NCBI GenBank assembly: GCA_020029475.1
Contig: JAIBJG010000012.1
Span: 1-52,660 of the forward strand
From: Methanobacteriota archaeon
GTDB lineage: Archaea > Thermoplasmatota > Thermoplasmata > RBG-16-68-12
DNA length: 52,660 bases
Direction: 5' to 3'
Part shown: piece by piece, positions 1-8,843 of the stretch
How positions within the stretch are numbered: position 1 is the first letter of the stretch
How the letters are laid out: the number at the start of each line of letters is the position of its first letter
The notes under the pieces: model-generated
Told to the model about the DNA's origin: nothing
Seen by the model: the letters and a program-made list of their open reading frames with translations, nothing else
The model's database searches: none
Made by a program: the position numbers and the translations under genes

Positions 1-127
1 ACTCATAGGGCTCGTCACGGACCGTCCGCTGACCCTCTTCTCATCATCGACGCGGGAGAGGGTACGGGCGGGCTCGCGAAAGCGTTTGCGGGGCCCCTCG
101 ATTCTCGGGCGGCATAACGGGGTGGCA

Positions 128-137
128 AGTTATTTAG
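128..137 (+). promoter_or_regulatory. TATA-like box upstream of coiled-coil gene
   Basis: An AT-rich AGTTATTTAG stands out in very GC-rich DNA and lies about 30 nt before the ATG at 164, the spacing expected for an archaeal promoter driving a leaderless mRNA. Nothing else recognisable is seen in bases 1-163, and no convincing end of an upstream gene was found there. Confidence 0.5.
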
Positions 138-163
138 CGTGATAACAGGGTCGAAACGCCTGC

Positions 164-2353
164 ATGGAGGTCCCCCCGGGCCGCCTCGAGGCTATCGCGA
201 GCGGCGGGAGGGAGTCGCTGATCTCTCTTCTTTCCGAGGCCGGCACGCGGAAGCTGAACGGCCTCCTCGCGGTGCGCCGGCTGCGGGAGGAGACGCCGGC
301 GGAAGGGGTCCTCGTCTTCCATGGCGGGAACGGGCGACTCGCGAGCCATTCCTGGCGGGAGACCTTGGACGGCCCCCCCGCGATCGCCGCCGTCCTCCGG
401 GACGGCATAAGCGGAGACGCGTCGATTGAGCTCCGGTCGTACGACCACAAAGGGTCCACGGTCGGGATCGACCAGCTACTGAGTTCGCATCCGGACGCCC
501 GGATCGACGGGATCCCAGATGTCGTCGAGCTACTCGAGCAGATTGAGTCCGACGAACGGGAGGAACGCCGCCGGCTCCTTGAGTCGGTGGCGACCCCCGA
601 CCTGTCGGTGGTCCGGGCCGAGATCCGGTCCGTGGCGGACGGCTTCGCATCCCTCCGCCGCCAGTTCCAGGAATCGCGGGCCCGGGATGGCGTCCCGAAC
701 GGGGCCGCTCGACAAGCGGACCTCGAAGTCGAGAGAGGACGGGCGGAACTCCGCGCGCTCACCGCGGACGTGGAAGCGAGGAGATCCCGCCTGGCGCGGG
801 ACGCGCGGGACCTCGAGGGCCAGCACGCGGCTCTCCTCGCCCGGGCGAAAGAGATCGCCGAAGCGCAGTCCGCGCTTGGCTCGGAGAAGAACCAGATCCA
901 GGAAATTCTCGAGTCCGTGCAGATGGAACTTACGAACGTCACGGAGGCCCGACGGGATCACGATGCGGCGGAGGAGGCCCTTGCCCGCCGCGAGAAGCAG
1001 ACGATCGAGCGGGAAGCGAACGCCGCTTCGCTGGAGGCAGGGCTGAAGGAGCGAGATGCCGCCGTCGCCGCCCGGCTTCATGACATCGGTCTCCGTGAAA
1101 CGGAGGTGCGGGAGCGGGCCGTGGCCCTGCGGGAGTCCATGCGGGGCATCGAGCGGGCGCAGAGGGGCGCACAGAAGCGCGAACGGGAGCTCGCGAAGAG
1201 GGAGGACGCTGTCGCCGCAGCCTCGGACGTTCACGCCCAAGCGAGAAGAGAACTCAGCCACATGCAATCAAAGCTCGAGCGGGACAAGAAAACGCTTGGG
1301 CGCGAGGCGGAACGACTGAGGGCCCGGGCCGATACCTTCGCAAAGGAGCGCCAGGCCGTGCAGCGGGCCCGGAAGGAGGCCGCGAGCCGGGCCTCGAAGG
1401 CGGAGGCGGCCGAGTCTGTGGTGAACGAGAGCCGGCATCGGCTGAAGGATCAAGCGACGACGCTCGTGCGAGCCCAGAGGGGCGCCGCCCTGCGCACCCG
1501 GGACCTCGATTCCCGGGAGGCGGACGTGGAACGCCGTGAGGCCGCCGTGGCCCGAGCCGAGAAGGCCATGGAAGGCCGCCATTCCGCACTCGAGGAGCGG
1601 GACCGCGAGCTTGCCGAGCGTCGAGCGGACATCGACGCGAAGGAGGAGGGTCACGCCGCGGCGTCCGCGGGCGCCTCCGAGCGCGTCGCCGTACTCGAAG
1701 AGAACCTGCGGGAGCGGGAGACGGCGATGACGGCGCGCGAGGCCACGCTTCGGGAGACCGAGCGCGCCAACGAAACGAAATGCCGTGAGCTCGACGCCCT
1801 CGAAGAGGATCTCCTGCGCGGGAAAGCCGCACTGGAGAAGGTCCGGGCCGAGATCGCGCTCGCGGGATCGAGGATGGCCGAGGAGCGCACGAAGTTCGAG
1901 CGGACCCGGGCCGCCTTCGAAAAGGCCCGCGCCCGCGCGGCGAAGGAATCCGTTTCCAAAGCGTCGCGGATTCGAGAGCTCGATCAGGGGGCAGAGGCCC
2001 GCCAGGCCGAAGCAGAGGCGTCCGCCGCCCGGGCCGCGAAGGCGCTCGACGAGATCAAGACCCGCAAGGAGAAGCTGGCTGCGATGGAGGCCCGCATCCT
2101 CCAAGATCGGAAGGATGGGGAAGCGGCCCTCGCGAAGCGGCGGGACGAGGTCGAGTCTGCGGAGTCGGGACTGAAGGAACGCGCGGAGGCAATCGAGGCG
2201 GAGGCGGAGAAGGCGCGTGTCCTCCGGGACGAGGCGAACGCGCTCACCGCCTCGATGAAAGAGCGGGAGAAGTCCCTGCGGAAACTGGAGGCGGAGCTCG
2301 AACGGAAGCGCGAGGACCTCGAACGGGTCCGCGAAGGGCTCAAGAAGCTGTAG
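164..2353 (+). CDS. Large coiled-coil protein, function unknown
   Basis: A 729-residue protein. Residues 1 to about 115 look globular. From about residue 120 to the end it is almost uninterrupted charged helix (Glu/Arg/Lys/Ala with heptad-like spacing), so a very long coiled coil is predicted. There is no Walker A or B motif, so it is not an SMC or Rad50 ATPase even though the coil resembles their arms. No signal peptide or membrane segment is seen. The ATG at 164 fits the TATA box at 128-137. The SAM hydroxide adenosyltransferase begins 17 bp after its stop, so the two may be co-transcribed. A structural, scaffolding or chromosome-associated role is possible but nothing here proves it. Confidence 0.75.
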   Translation: MEVPPGRLEAIASGGRESLISLLSEAGTRKLNGLLAVRRLREETPAEGVLVFHGGNGRLASHSWRETLDGPPAIAAVLRDGISGDASIELRSYDHKGSTVGIDQLLSSHPDARIDGIPDVVELLEQIESDEREERRRLLESVATPDLSVVRAEIRSVADGFASLRRQFQESRARDGVPNGAARQADLEVERGRAELRALTADVEARRSRLARDARDLEGQHAALLARAKEIAEAQSALGSEKNQIQEILESVQMELTNVTEARRDHDAAEEALARREKQTIEREANAASLEAGLKERDAAVAARLHDIGLRETEVRERAVALRESMRGIERAQRGAQKRERELAKREDAVAAASDVHAQARRELSHMQSKLERDKKTLGREAERLRARADTFAKERQAVQRARKEAASRASKAEAAESVVNESRHRLKDQATTLVRAQRGAALRTRDLDSREADVERREAAVARAEKAMEGRHSALEERDRELAERRADIDAKEEGHAAASAGASERVAVLEENLRERETAMTAREATLRETERANETKCRELDALEEDLLRGKAALEKVRAEIALAGSRMAEERTKFERTRAAFEKARARAAKESVSKASRIRELDQGAEARQAEAEASAARAAKALDEIKTRKEKLAAMEARILQDRKDGEAALAKRRDEVESAESGLKERAEAIEAEAEKARVLRDEANALTASMKEREKSLRKLEAELERKREDLERVREGLKKL

Positions 2354-2369
2354 CCCATCTCGCGGTCTC

Positions 2370-3155
2370 GTGATCATCACCCTCACGACGGACTTCGGGC
2401 TCGGGGCGTACGTCGCGTCGATGAAAGGGGTGATCCTCGAGATCGACCCGGAGGCGAAGGTCGTCGACGTCGACCATTCCGTCGCCCCCCAGGACGTCCG
2501 CCAAGGGGCGTACGCCCTCTACTCCGCGACCCCGTGGTTCCCCTTCGCGATCCACATCGGGGTCGTCGACCCCGGGGTCGGCACGGAGCGGCGGGGGATC
2601 GTGATCGCCTGCGAGGGCGCGATGTTCGTCGGCCCGGACAACGGCCTCCTGATCCCCGCCGCGGAGTCGTTCGGGATCAAGGAGGTCCACCACATCACGA
2701 ACAAGGAGTACACCATGCGGCGGGCGTCGTACGTGTTCCACGGGCGGGACATCTTCGCCCCCATCGCGGCGCACCTGTCCAAGGGCGTGAAGCTGCGGGA
2801 GATCGGCCCCGAGGTCACGGACTACGTGAAACTCGACTTCGGGACTCCGGTCGTCAACGAGGCGGGGATCCAGGGGGAGGTCCTCACGATCGACCGGTTC
2901 GGGAACATCGTCACGAACATCCCGCGGGGGATCGTCTCGGAGCGGTGGCGGTTCAACCAGGACCTCGAGGTTTCGATCGGCGGGTACGACATCCGCCTGC
3001 GGTTGCTCCGCACGTACGGCGAGGCCTCCGAGGACGCCCTCCTCGCGACGATGTCCTCGAGCAACTTCCTCGAGATCGCGAAGAGGAACGGGAACGCCGC
3101 CGCCCTCGTGAACGCGAGGCCACGGATGCCCGTGACGGTGCGCCCGGTGGCATAG
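2370..3155 (+). CDS. SAM hydroxide adenosyltransferase (DUF62 family)
   Basis: 261 residues beginning ITLTTDFG with GTG, matching the family that splits S-adenosylmethionine with water or hydroxide into adenosine and methionine; fluorinase and chlorinase are paralogues. Family signatures visible are the N-terminal TTDFG, the DVDHSVAPQDV segment, VVDPGVG, and the central FVGPDNGLL stretch. The C-terminal part (IDRFGNIVTNI) corresponds to the family's beta-barrel domain. The length is typical. It follows the coiled-coil gene by 17 bp and precedes apgM. The hydroxide-using activity is the usual inference for archaeal members; halogenase activity would be exceptional. Confidence 0.9.
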   Translation: MIITLTTDFGLGAYVASMKGVILEIDPEAKVVDVDHSVAPQDVRQGAYALYSATPWFPFAIHIGVVDPGVGTERRGIVIACEGAMFVGPDNGLLIPAAESFGIKEVHHITNKEYTMRRASYVFHGRDIFAPIAAHLSKGVKLREIGPEVTDYVKLDFGTPVVNEAGIQGEVLTIDRFGNIVTNIPRGIVSERWRFNQDLEVSIGGYDIRLRLLRTYGEASEDALLATMSSSNFLEIAKRNGNAAALVNARPRMPVTVRPVA

Positions 3156-3207
3156 GACCGTCGCGGGTTCGGCGGGGGATTGCAAACCCATATCTACGGC
3201 CCGTCGG

Positions 3208-4452
3208 ATGGCGCGGCCAATGGACCGGCGGAAGATCCTCCTGCTGATCTTCGACGGGCTCGGGGACCGCCCGATTGCGGAGCTCGGCCGCCAGACCCCT
3301 CTCCAGGCCGCGCGGAAGGAGCACCTCGACTGGTTCGCGGCGAACGGGATCAACGGCCTCGTGGACCCGATCGCGCCCGGCGTGCGGCCCGGGAGCGACA
3401 CGAGCCACCTCGCGCTCTTTGGATACGACCCCATCCAGGTCTACACGGGACGGGGCCCCTTCGAGGCCGCGGGGGTCGGCATTCCCGTCAAGGAGGGGGA
3501 CATCGCGTTCCGCGCGAACTTCGCGACGATGGACGCCGGGATGCGGGTGACAGACCGGCGCGCGGGCCGGATCCGGGAGGGCACGGGGGACCTCGCGAAG
3601 GCCCTCGACGGGCTCGACCTCGGAGGGGGAGTCCGCGTCCTCTTCCGGGCGGGGACGGAGCACCGGGCGGCGCTCGTCCTCCGGGGACCGGGCCTCACTC
3701 CGCACGTGTCGGACCCGGACCCCCACGACGAGGGGGCGAAGGTCCTCTCTGCTAAGGCGACGGCCCCGGACGGGGCGGCGACCGCGAAGGCGTTGAACGC
3801 GTTCATGGAGAAGTCCCACAAGATCCTCAAGTCCCATCCCGTGAACATCGCCCGCGAGAAGGCGGGAAAGCATCCCGCGAACGCAGTCCTCCTCCGTGGG
3901 GCGGGGATCGTTCCCCACCTGGAGCCCCTGGGGACCCGGATCGGGATGAAGGCCGCCGGGATCGCGGGGGTCGCGCTGATCAAGGGGATGTTCCGCGCCG
4001 CGGGGATGGAGGTCCTCGAGGTCGAGGGCGCGACCGGCGGGCTCGACACGGACATGGTCGCGAAGGCGCGCGCGGCCGTGGACGCACTGAAGAAGTACGA
4101 CCTCGTCATCGTGAACGTGAAGGCCCCGGACGTGTGCGGGCACGACGGGCTCGCGAACGAGAAGGTCCGTACCGTGGAGCGCATCGACGCGATGATGGCG
4201 GTGCTGAAGGCGGACCTCGGACCCGACACGGTCCTCGCGGCGACCGCGGACCACTCCACGCCCGTCAGCCTGAAGGACCACTCGGGCGACCCCGTGCCCG
4301 TCGTCGTGTTCGGGGAGGGTGTCCGGGTGGACGACGTCACGCGTTTCGACGAGCTCAGCGCCGCGCGGGGCGGGCTCGGCCGGATCCTCGGGCGAGACCT
4401 GATGCCGATTCTCCTGAACGTCTCGAACCGGGCGGAGAAGTTCGGGGCCTAG
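3208..4452 (+). CDS. apgM: 2,3-bisphosphoglycerate-independent phosphoglycerate mutase, archaeal type
   Basis: A 414-residue enzyme of the alkaline-phosphatase superfamily interconverting 3- and 2-phosphoglycerate in glycolysis and gluconeogenesis. The metal-binding start LLLIFDGLGDRP, the GSDTSHLALFGYDP segment with the catalytic serine/threonine region, and the C-terminal ATADHSTP metal-ligand motif are all present, so it looks active. It starts at ATG 3208; an internal ATG four codons later is also possible. Its TAG stop overlaps the TAG stop of the convergent gene in a shared CTAG at 4449-4452, leaving no room for a separate terminator. Confidence 0.92.
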   Translation: MARPMDRRKILLLIFDGLGDRPIAELGRQTPLQAARKEHLDWFAANGINGLVDPIAPGVRPGSDTSHLALFGYDPIQVYTGRGPFEAAGVGIPVKEGDIAFRANFATMDAGMRVTDRRAGRIREGTGDLAKALDGLDLGGGVRVLFRAGTEHRAALVLRGPGLTPHVSDPDPHDEGAKVLSAKATAPDGAATAKALNAFMEKSHKILKSHPVNIAREKAGKHPANAVLLRGAGIVPHLEPLGTRIGMKAAGIAGVALIKGMFRAAGMEVLEVEGATGGLDTDMVAKARAAVDALKKYDLVIVNVKAPDVCGHDGLANEKVRTVERIDAMMAVLKADLGPDTVLAATADHSTPVSLKDHSGDPVPVVVFGEGVRVDDVTRFDELSAARGGLGRILGRDLMPILLNVSNRAEKFGA

Positions 4453-4892
4453 AGGGAGGCCTTCGCGGCCTCCGCCTCGAGGAACAGCCGCTTCGCCTCC
4501 ACGAGGAAGTCCGAGGACTGCCGCATCTTCCCCCGGGCCGCGATCCGGAGTTGCTCCGCCTCGGAGTCCACCGCCTTCGCCCTCTGTCGGAGGGCCTCCG
4601 CCTCGAAGGTGAGCTGGTGAGTCTTCTCGATCTTCAGCTCCTTGTCCACGGCCTGCTCTTCGTGCAACAGGGCGGTCGCGCGGTCTCCGATGGCGTGGGA
4701 CCGGTCCACGCGGGCGGTCGCCTTCGACCGCAACCGCTTCTCCTTGAGGGCGAGGCGCGCCGCCTTCGCCTCGAACCTCCGGGCCTCGAAGATCGCGCGA
4801 TGGGCCTTCACCTCGAAGCCGTGGGCCTCTTCCTGGAGCCGGAGGACCCGCTGGTACGGGTCCTCGACGATGCGGGTCCGGGGGGCTTCCAT
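4449..4892 (-). CDS. Small helical (coiled-coil) protein, unknown function
   Basis: 147 residues, nearly all charged amphipathic helix rich in Ala, Glu, Lys and Arg, with no membrane segment, cysteines or recognised domain. It converges on apgM and shares the CTAG stop overlap. Upstream, an AT-rich stretch near 4918-4930 (TATGTTTAAG on this strand) is a good archaeal promoter at about 30 nt, supporting the ATG at 4892. Coding is supported by the promoter, a clean frame and a GC-rich third position. The function is not recognisable. Confidence 0.65.
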   Translation of the reverse strand: MEAPRTRIVEDPYQRVLRLQEEAHGFEVKAHRAIFEARRFEAKAARLALKEKRLRSKATARVDRSHAIGDRATALLHEEQAVDKELKIEKTHQLTFEAEALRQRAKAVDSEAEQLRIAARGKMRQSSDFLVEAKRLFLEAEAAKASL

Positions 4893-4995
4893 CCCGGAAA
4901 CGATGGTCGCCGTTTTCCCTTAAACATACCCCCGCCGTTCTCAGAGTGGCACATTGTGCCGGACCTCCCTCCCGGAGGACGTGCGCCGCACGAAA

Positions 4996-5005
4996 GCCTT
5001 AATAC
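4996..5005 (+). promoter_or_regulatory. Probable TATA box of hppA
   Basis: GCCTTAATAC in a GC-rich setting, about 45 nt before the hppA ATG. It would give a short leader of roughly 15-20 nt that contains the GGAGG at 5037-5041 as a ribosome binding site. Confidence 0.5.
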
Positions 5006-5048
5006 GCCCCTCTATCTCGGCGGCCCTCGGGTTCTCTGGAGGCGTGCC

Positions 5049-7244
5049 ATGGTCGACCTCACCCTCGTCATTCCGATCGCCGGCATCGCTGCGTTCGCGA
5101 CCGCGGGCTACCTGACCCGGTACGTGATGAGGCAGGACGCGGGCTCCGAGAAGATCCGCGAGGTCGCGGAGGCGATCCGGGAGGGCGCCCGCGCGTTCAT
5201 GAAGCGGCAGTACACGACGATCGCAGTAATCGCGGCCGCGCTCGCCGTCGTCTTCGCGGTCGCCCTCGGGGTAGGCAACATCGTCCTCGGCGCGAAGACC
5301 GCGTTCGCGTTCGCCCTCGGATCCGCGTTCTCCGCGATCTCCGGGTACGTCGGGATGCACATCTCGATCCGCGCGAACCAGAGGTGTGCCGCCGCGGCCC
5401 AGTCGAGCTACAACGCCGCCCTGAAGACGGCCCTCCGTGGCGGGGCGGTCTCCGGCCTCTCGATCGTCGCGATGAGCCTCCTCGGCGTCTCCCTCCTGTA
5501 CTACCTGTATGGCTGGGGGGTGCCCGCCACGAAGGCGGACCAGACCTCCGTGATCCTCTCGATGGTCGGGTTCGGGTTCGGGGCCAGCCTCGTTGCGCTC
5601 TTCGCCCAGCTCGGCGGCGGGATCTACACGAAGGCCGCGGACGTCGGCGCGGACCTCGTCGGGAAGATCGAGAAGGGGATCCCGGAGGACGACCCCCGGA
5701 ACCCCGCGGTGATCGCGGACCTCGTCGGCGACAACGTCGGGGACTGCGCGGGCCGCGGCGCGGACCTCTTCGAGTCCACGGCCGCGGAGAACATCGGCGC
5801 GATGGTGATCGGGGCGATCCTGTTCCCGTACTTCGGCCTGGCGGGGATCCTGTTCCCGCTCGTCGCCCGGGCCTTCGGCCTGCTCGCCTCGATCGTGGGC
5901 GTGTTCGTTGTGCGGACGAACGAGGAGGAGCCTCCGATGCGAGCGCTGAACCGCGGATACGCCGTGACCACGGTCATCGCCGCGGTGTTCTTCGGCTTCT
6001 CCGCCTACGTCATGCTCCAGCCTGGGACGATCTTAGGGATTGACCCCCTGACGGACCCCGACGGGCCCGGCCCCCTCCCGGGAAACCCCTTCCCGTTCGC
6101 GTCCCCGACGACCTGGCTGTATTACTTCGTGTGCGGCCTCATCGGCATCGCCTCCGCGTTCCTGTTCATCTACATCACCCAGTACTACACGGAGGCCCGC
6201 TTCCGGCCCGTCAAGGAGATCGTGAAGGCCGCGGAGACGGGGCCCGCCACGGACGTGATCAGCGGGTTCGCGGTCGGCCTCGAGGCAACGGCCCTCCCCG
6301 CGGTCACGATCATGGGCGCGATCCTCGGTTCGTTCTACCTCGGCGAGCTGACGGGGATCCGCGTCTTCGTGACGCCCACGTTCTCGATCGGCGGCGGATT
6401 GTTCGGCACCGCGATCGCGACGATGGGGATGCTGTCCACGGCCGCGTACATCCTCGCGATGGACACGTTCGGCCCGATCGCGGACAACGCGGCGGGGATC
6501 GTGCAGATGGCGGGGGTCTCCAGCTCCGTGCGGAAGCAGATGGACAAGCTCGACGCGGCGGGGAACACGACGAAGGCCCTTACGAAGGGGTACGCGGTCG
6601 GCAGCGCGGCCCTGGCAGCGTTCCTCCTCTTCTCCGCATACCTCGAGGCTGCGAAGATCACGAGCGTGGACCTCGCGAAGCCGGAGGTGTTCATCGGCGG
6701 GATCGCGGGCGTGACCCTCGTCTTCCTCTTCTCCGCGTTCGCGATCCGCGCCGTGGGGCGGGCCGCGTGGGCGATCATCAAGGACGTCCGCGCGCAGTTC
6801 CAGGAGAGCCCGGAGATCATGACCGGGGGGAAGAAGCCAGACTACGGCCGGTCCGTGGACATCGTCACCCGGGCTGCGCTGCGGGAGATGGTCGTCCCCG
6901 GGCTCCTCGCGGTCCTCACCCCGATCGCCGTGGGCTTCGCGTTCAAGTTCATCAGGATCACCCCGGGCCTCGGTGCAGGGGAGCCCCTCGGGGCGACCCT
7001 GATGGTCGGCACGATCGCGGGCGTGATGCTCGCCCTCGTCCTGAACACGGGCGGCGGGGCCTGGGACAACGCGAAGAAGTACATCGAGTCCCTCCCCGCG
7101 GGGAAGGGCACGGAGCAGCACAAGGCTGCGGTCGTCGGGGACACCGTCGGAGACCCGTTCAAGGACACCGCGGGGCCCTCCCTCCACATCCTAGTGAAGC
7201 TCCTCTCCACGATTACACTCGTTCTCGCGCCGCTCCTCGTGTGA
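5049..7244 (+). CDS. hppA: Membrane-bound proton-translocating pyrophosphatase
   Basis: A 731-residue polytopic protein that couples pyrophosphate hydrolysis to ion pumping. The open frame runs much further upstream, but the ATG at 5049 has GGAGG eight bases before it and gives the normal N-terminus. The catalytic DVGADLVGKIE, EDDPRNPAVIAD and VGDNVGD signatures are intact, as is the C-terminal GDTVGDPFKDT motif. In the GNTTKALTKGY segment, Lys and Thr occupy the two positions that distinguish potassium-independent enzymes (potassium-dependent ones have Ala there), so a K+-independent proton pump is predicted. About 16 hydrophobic helices are expected. A hairpin at 7259-7286 follows the stop. 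Confidence 0.96.
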   Translation: MVDLTLVIPIAGIAAFATAGYLTRYVMRQDAGSEKIREVAEAIREGARAFMKRQYTTIAVIAAALAVVFAVALGVGNIVLGAKTAFAFALGSAFSAISGYVGMHISIRANQRCAAAAQSSYNAALKTALRGGAVSGLSIVAMSLLGVSLLYYLYGWGVPATKADQTSVILSMVGFGFGASLVALFAQLGGGIYTKAADVGADLVGKIEKGIPEDDPRNPAVIADLVGDNVGDCAGRGADLFESTAAENIGAMVIGAILFPYFGLAGILFPLVARAFGLLASIVGVFVVRTNEEEPPMRALNRGYAVTTVIAAVFFGFSAYVMLQPGTILGIDPLTDPDGPGPLPGNPFPFASPTTWLYYFVCGLIGIASAFLFIYITQYYTEARFRPVKEIVKAAETGPATDVISGFAVGLEATALPAVTIMGAILGSFYLGELTGIRVFVTPTFSIGGGLFGTAIATMGMLSTAAYILAMDTFGPIADNAAGIVQMAGVSSSVRKQMDKLDAAGNTTKALTKGYAVGSAALAAFLLFSAYLEAAKITSVDLAKPEVFIGGIAGVTLVFLFSAFAIRAVGRAAWAIIKDVRAQFQESPEIMTGGKKPDYGRSVDIVTRAALREMVVPGLLAVLTPIAVGFAFKFIRITPGLGAGEPLGATLMVGTIAGVMLALVLNTGGGAWDNAKKYIESLPAGKGTEQHKAAVVGDTVGDPFKDTAGPSLHILVKLLSTITLVLAPLLV

Positions 7245-7258
7245 CGGAAGGGAAAGAG

Positions 7259-7286
7259 ACGCGGACCGTAGGTTCGCGGTCCGCGT
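7259..7286. terminator. Hairpin between convergent genes
   Basis: A perfect 10-bp inverted repeat (ACGCGGACCG and CGGTCCGCGT) with an 8-nt loop lies 15 nt after the hppA stop and 12 nt from the end of the convergent secreted-protein gene. A moderately T-rich stretch follows on the plus strand. A bidirectional terminator or mRNA 3'-end stabiliser is the simplest reading. Archaeal termination does not strictly need hairpins, so the role is inferred. Confidence 0.55.
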
Positions 7287-7298
7287 TCGTGTTGTCGA

Positions 7299-7853
7299 CT
7301 AGCTGCTCGTGCAGCTCACGAGTGTCTTCGGGACGCTACCGTCCGTCGTGGGCGAGCTGAACGTGCACGAGACCGTCAGCACCGTCGTCCCAACGGGCTG
7401 CTCGACCGTGATCGTTGCGCTCGTGAACGCCATGTCCGTAATTACTTCCGTCCACTGTGAGTTCGGGCAGTCGGGCGCCCCAGGGATCGGGGTCACGGGC
7501 GCGTTCGTCGTGACCGAGAACGGTGTGTTGCCGTTCTTGATCTCCTCGTCCGGTATCGCTACGCTCCCCGTAACTTCCACGGGCGCTGGGTTCTGGCCCG
7601 GGGCCTCCCAGGTGTTCGCCCCGGGGTTCCCGCAAGTCGCCGTCGGGTTCGCCATCGCGACGAGCGTGACGAGCACGTCGCCGTTGCCGAGCCCGGCAAG
7701 ATCCCCTGCGCCGGTCAGCGGCAAGCCGTTGTCCGTGAAGGCGGGCTCCGCGTGGGATCCACCCTTGAGGTGGACGTTTGATCCGGTCACGGGCGCAATC
7801 ACGATCACGAACGCTGCCAAGAACACAACTCCAATCAACCAATTCCGTCCCAT
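7299..7853 (-). CDS. Secreted or membrane-anchored protein, unknown function
   Basis: 184 residues. Residues 1-25 are a classic signal sequence or anchor (basic start, then a hydrophobic core rich in Val, Ile, Phe and Ala). The mature part is rich in Thr, Pro, Gly, Asn and Val, looks like beta structure, and has four cysteines, consistent with two extracellular disulfides. There is no recognised enzyme motif. It starts at ATG 7853. The 218-bp divergent gap to rpo7 holds a strong TATA-like TATAAATA at about 7939-7946, which could serve either direction. It converges on hppA across the hairpin at 7259-7286. A surface protein is likely; the specific role is unknown. Confidence 0.7.
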   Translation of the reverse strand: MGRNWLIGVVFLAAFVIVIAPVTGSNVHLKGGSHAEPAFTDNGLPLTGAGDLAGLGNGDVLVTLVAMANPTATCGNPGANTWEAPGQNPAPVEVTGSVAIPDEEIKNGNTPFSVTTNAPVTPIPGAPDCPNSQWTEVITDMAFTSATITVEQPVGTTVLTVSCTFSSPTTDGSVPKTLVSCTSS

Positions 7854-8071
7854 ACGTCGCCTCCTCTGCTGATCTGCCTCGGACTTCCCACGCTCCGCGT
7901 GGACTTCATCGCCGCGGCACGGCGGCGTATGACCCCCTGGTATAAATAGGACGGAGAGCGATTTCTGACGTGGCGGGGTCGAACCCAGGAACGGTTGCTC
8001 GCGTCTTTCGGCCCCGCCGCTCGCCGGAAAAGTTGAAATAGACTCGCCAATTGCGTCGAGGGCTGTTTCTG

Positions 8072-8647
8072 ATGTACATGAAGGTCCAACGGGAGGACGT
8101 CGTCCGGATCCCTCCGGAGCGGCTCGGGGAGGACATCGACGCCCTCGCCCGCGAGCTCACCCGCTCCACCCTCGAGGGGAAAGTCGGAGAGGACAAGACC
8201 CTCACCCTGATCGCGAGCAGCATCGAGCGGACCGGGGAGGGCCGCATCGTCCACGGGGACGGCGCCGTATATCAGACCGTGAAGTATGACGCCGTCGTCT
8301 TCACCCCGCAGCTCCAGGAGATTGTGGACGGCACCGTCGTGGAGATCCTGAAGTTCGGAGCCTTCGTCCGGTTTGGGCCCCTCGACGGGCTCCTCCACAT
8401 CTCCCAGGTGATGGACGACCGGGTGGACGTGGACGAGGAGAACCAGCGGCTGATCGGGAAGGACACGAAGCGGGACCTGCGGATCGGCGACAAGGTCCGC
8501 GTCCGGATCGTCGCGGTGAGCCTGAACGAGCGGGCGCCGCGGGAGTCGAAGATCGGCCTCACGATGCGCCAGCCCGCCCTCGGGAAGCACGAATGGATCG
8601 AGGAGGACCGCGCCCGCGCGGAGGGCCGCACGAAGCGGAGGAAGTGA
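8072..8647 (+). CDS. rpo7: RNA polymerase subunit Rpo7 (E')
   Basis: About 191 residues, the archaeal homologue of eukaryotic Rpb7, which pairs with Rpo4 to form the polymerase stalk. The N-terminal region (VQREDVVRIPPERLGED) is the conserved ribonucleoprotein-like half; the C-terminal half from about residue 80 is an S1-type RNA-binding domain (VDGTVVEILKFGAFVRFG, then GLLHISQV). The frame opens with TTG at 8051, but family members start near ATG 8072, used here; ATG 8078 is possible. It heads the rpo7-spt4-dpck-rps24e-rps27ae operon, a common archaeal order. Its partner rpo4 is separate, at 23824-24147. Confidence 0.95.
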   Translation: MYMKVQREDVVRIPPERLGEDIDALARELTRSTLEGKVGEDKTLTLIASSIERTGEGRIVHGDGAVYQTVKYDAVVFTPQLQEIVDGTVVEILKFGAFVRFGPLDGLLHISQVMDDRVDVDEENQRLIGKDTKRDLRIGDKVRVRIVAVSLNERAPRESKIGLTMRQPALGKHEWIEEDRARAEGRTKRRK

Positions 8648-8651
8648 CCGC

Positions 8652-8843
8652 ATGGCGGTGAAGGTCCCGAAGGCGTGCAAGAAATGCTCCTATATCTCGG
8701 ACGACGACGTCTGCCCCCGGTGCGGGGGCCAGACCTCGAAGGACTGGCAGGGGTACCTGATCGTCGTCGACCACACGCGCTCGGAGATCGCAAGGAAGAT
8801 GGGGCTGAATGCCAACGGGAAGTACGCCCTCCGAGTTCGCTGA
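8652..8843 (+). CDS. spt4: Transcription elongation factor Spt4 (RpoE'')
   Basis: 63 residues with a four-cysteine zinc ribbon: CKKC at residues 9-12, then CPRC. The KDWQGYLIVVD segment is typical of archaeal Spt4, which binds Spt5 NGN and tightens the polymerase clamp to raise processivity. The length is normal. It starts 4 bp after the rpo7 stop and its 3' end overlaps the next gene by 35 bp in another frame, so the operon is translationally compact. Confidence 0.95.
   Translation: MAVKVPKACKKCSYISDDDVCPRCGGQTSKDWQGYLIVVDHTRSEIARKMGLNANGKYALRVR

Noticed and set aside
4134-5048. Open frame upstream of hppA, giving a 1036-residue protein
   Set aside because: The extra N-terminal 305 residues are the out-of-frame reading of apgM and the small convergent gene, rich in Arg, Gly and Pro. 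ATG 5049 has a ribosome site and gives the correct pyrophosphatase length.
7970-7995. tRNA T-arm-like GGGGTCGAACCC in the gap before rpo7
   Set aside because: No flanking stems pair as a tRNA T-arm and no acceptor or anticodon arm is found on either strand.
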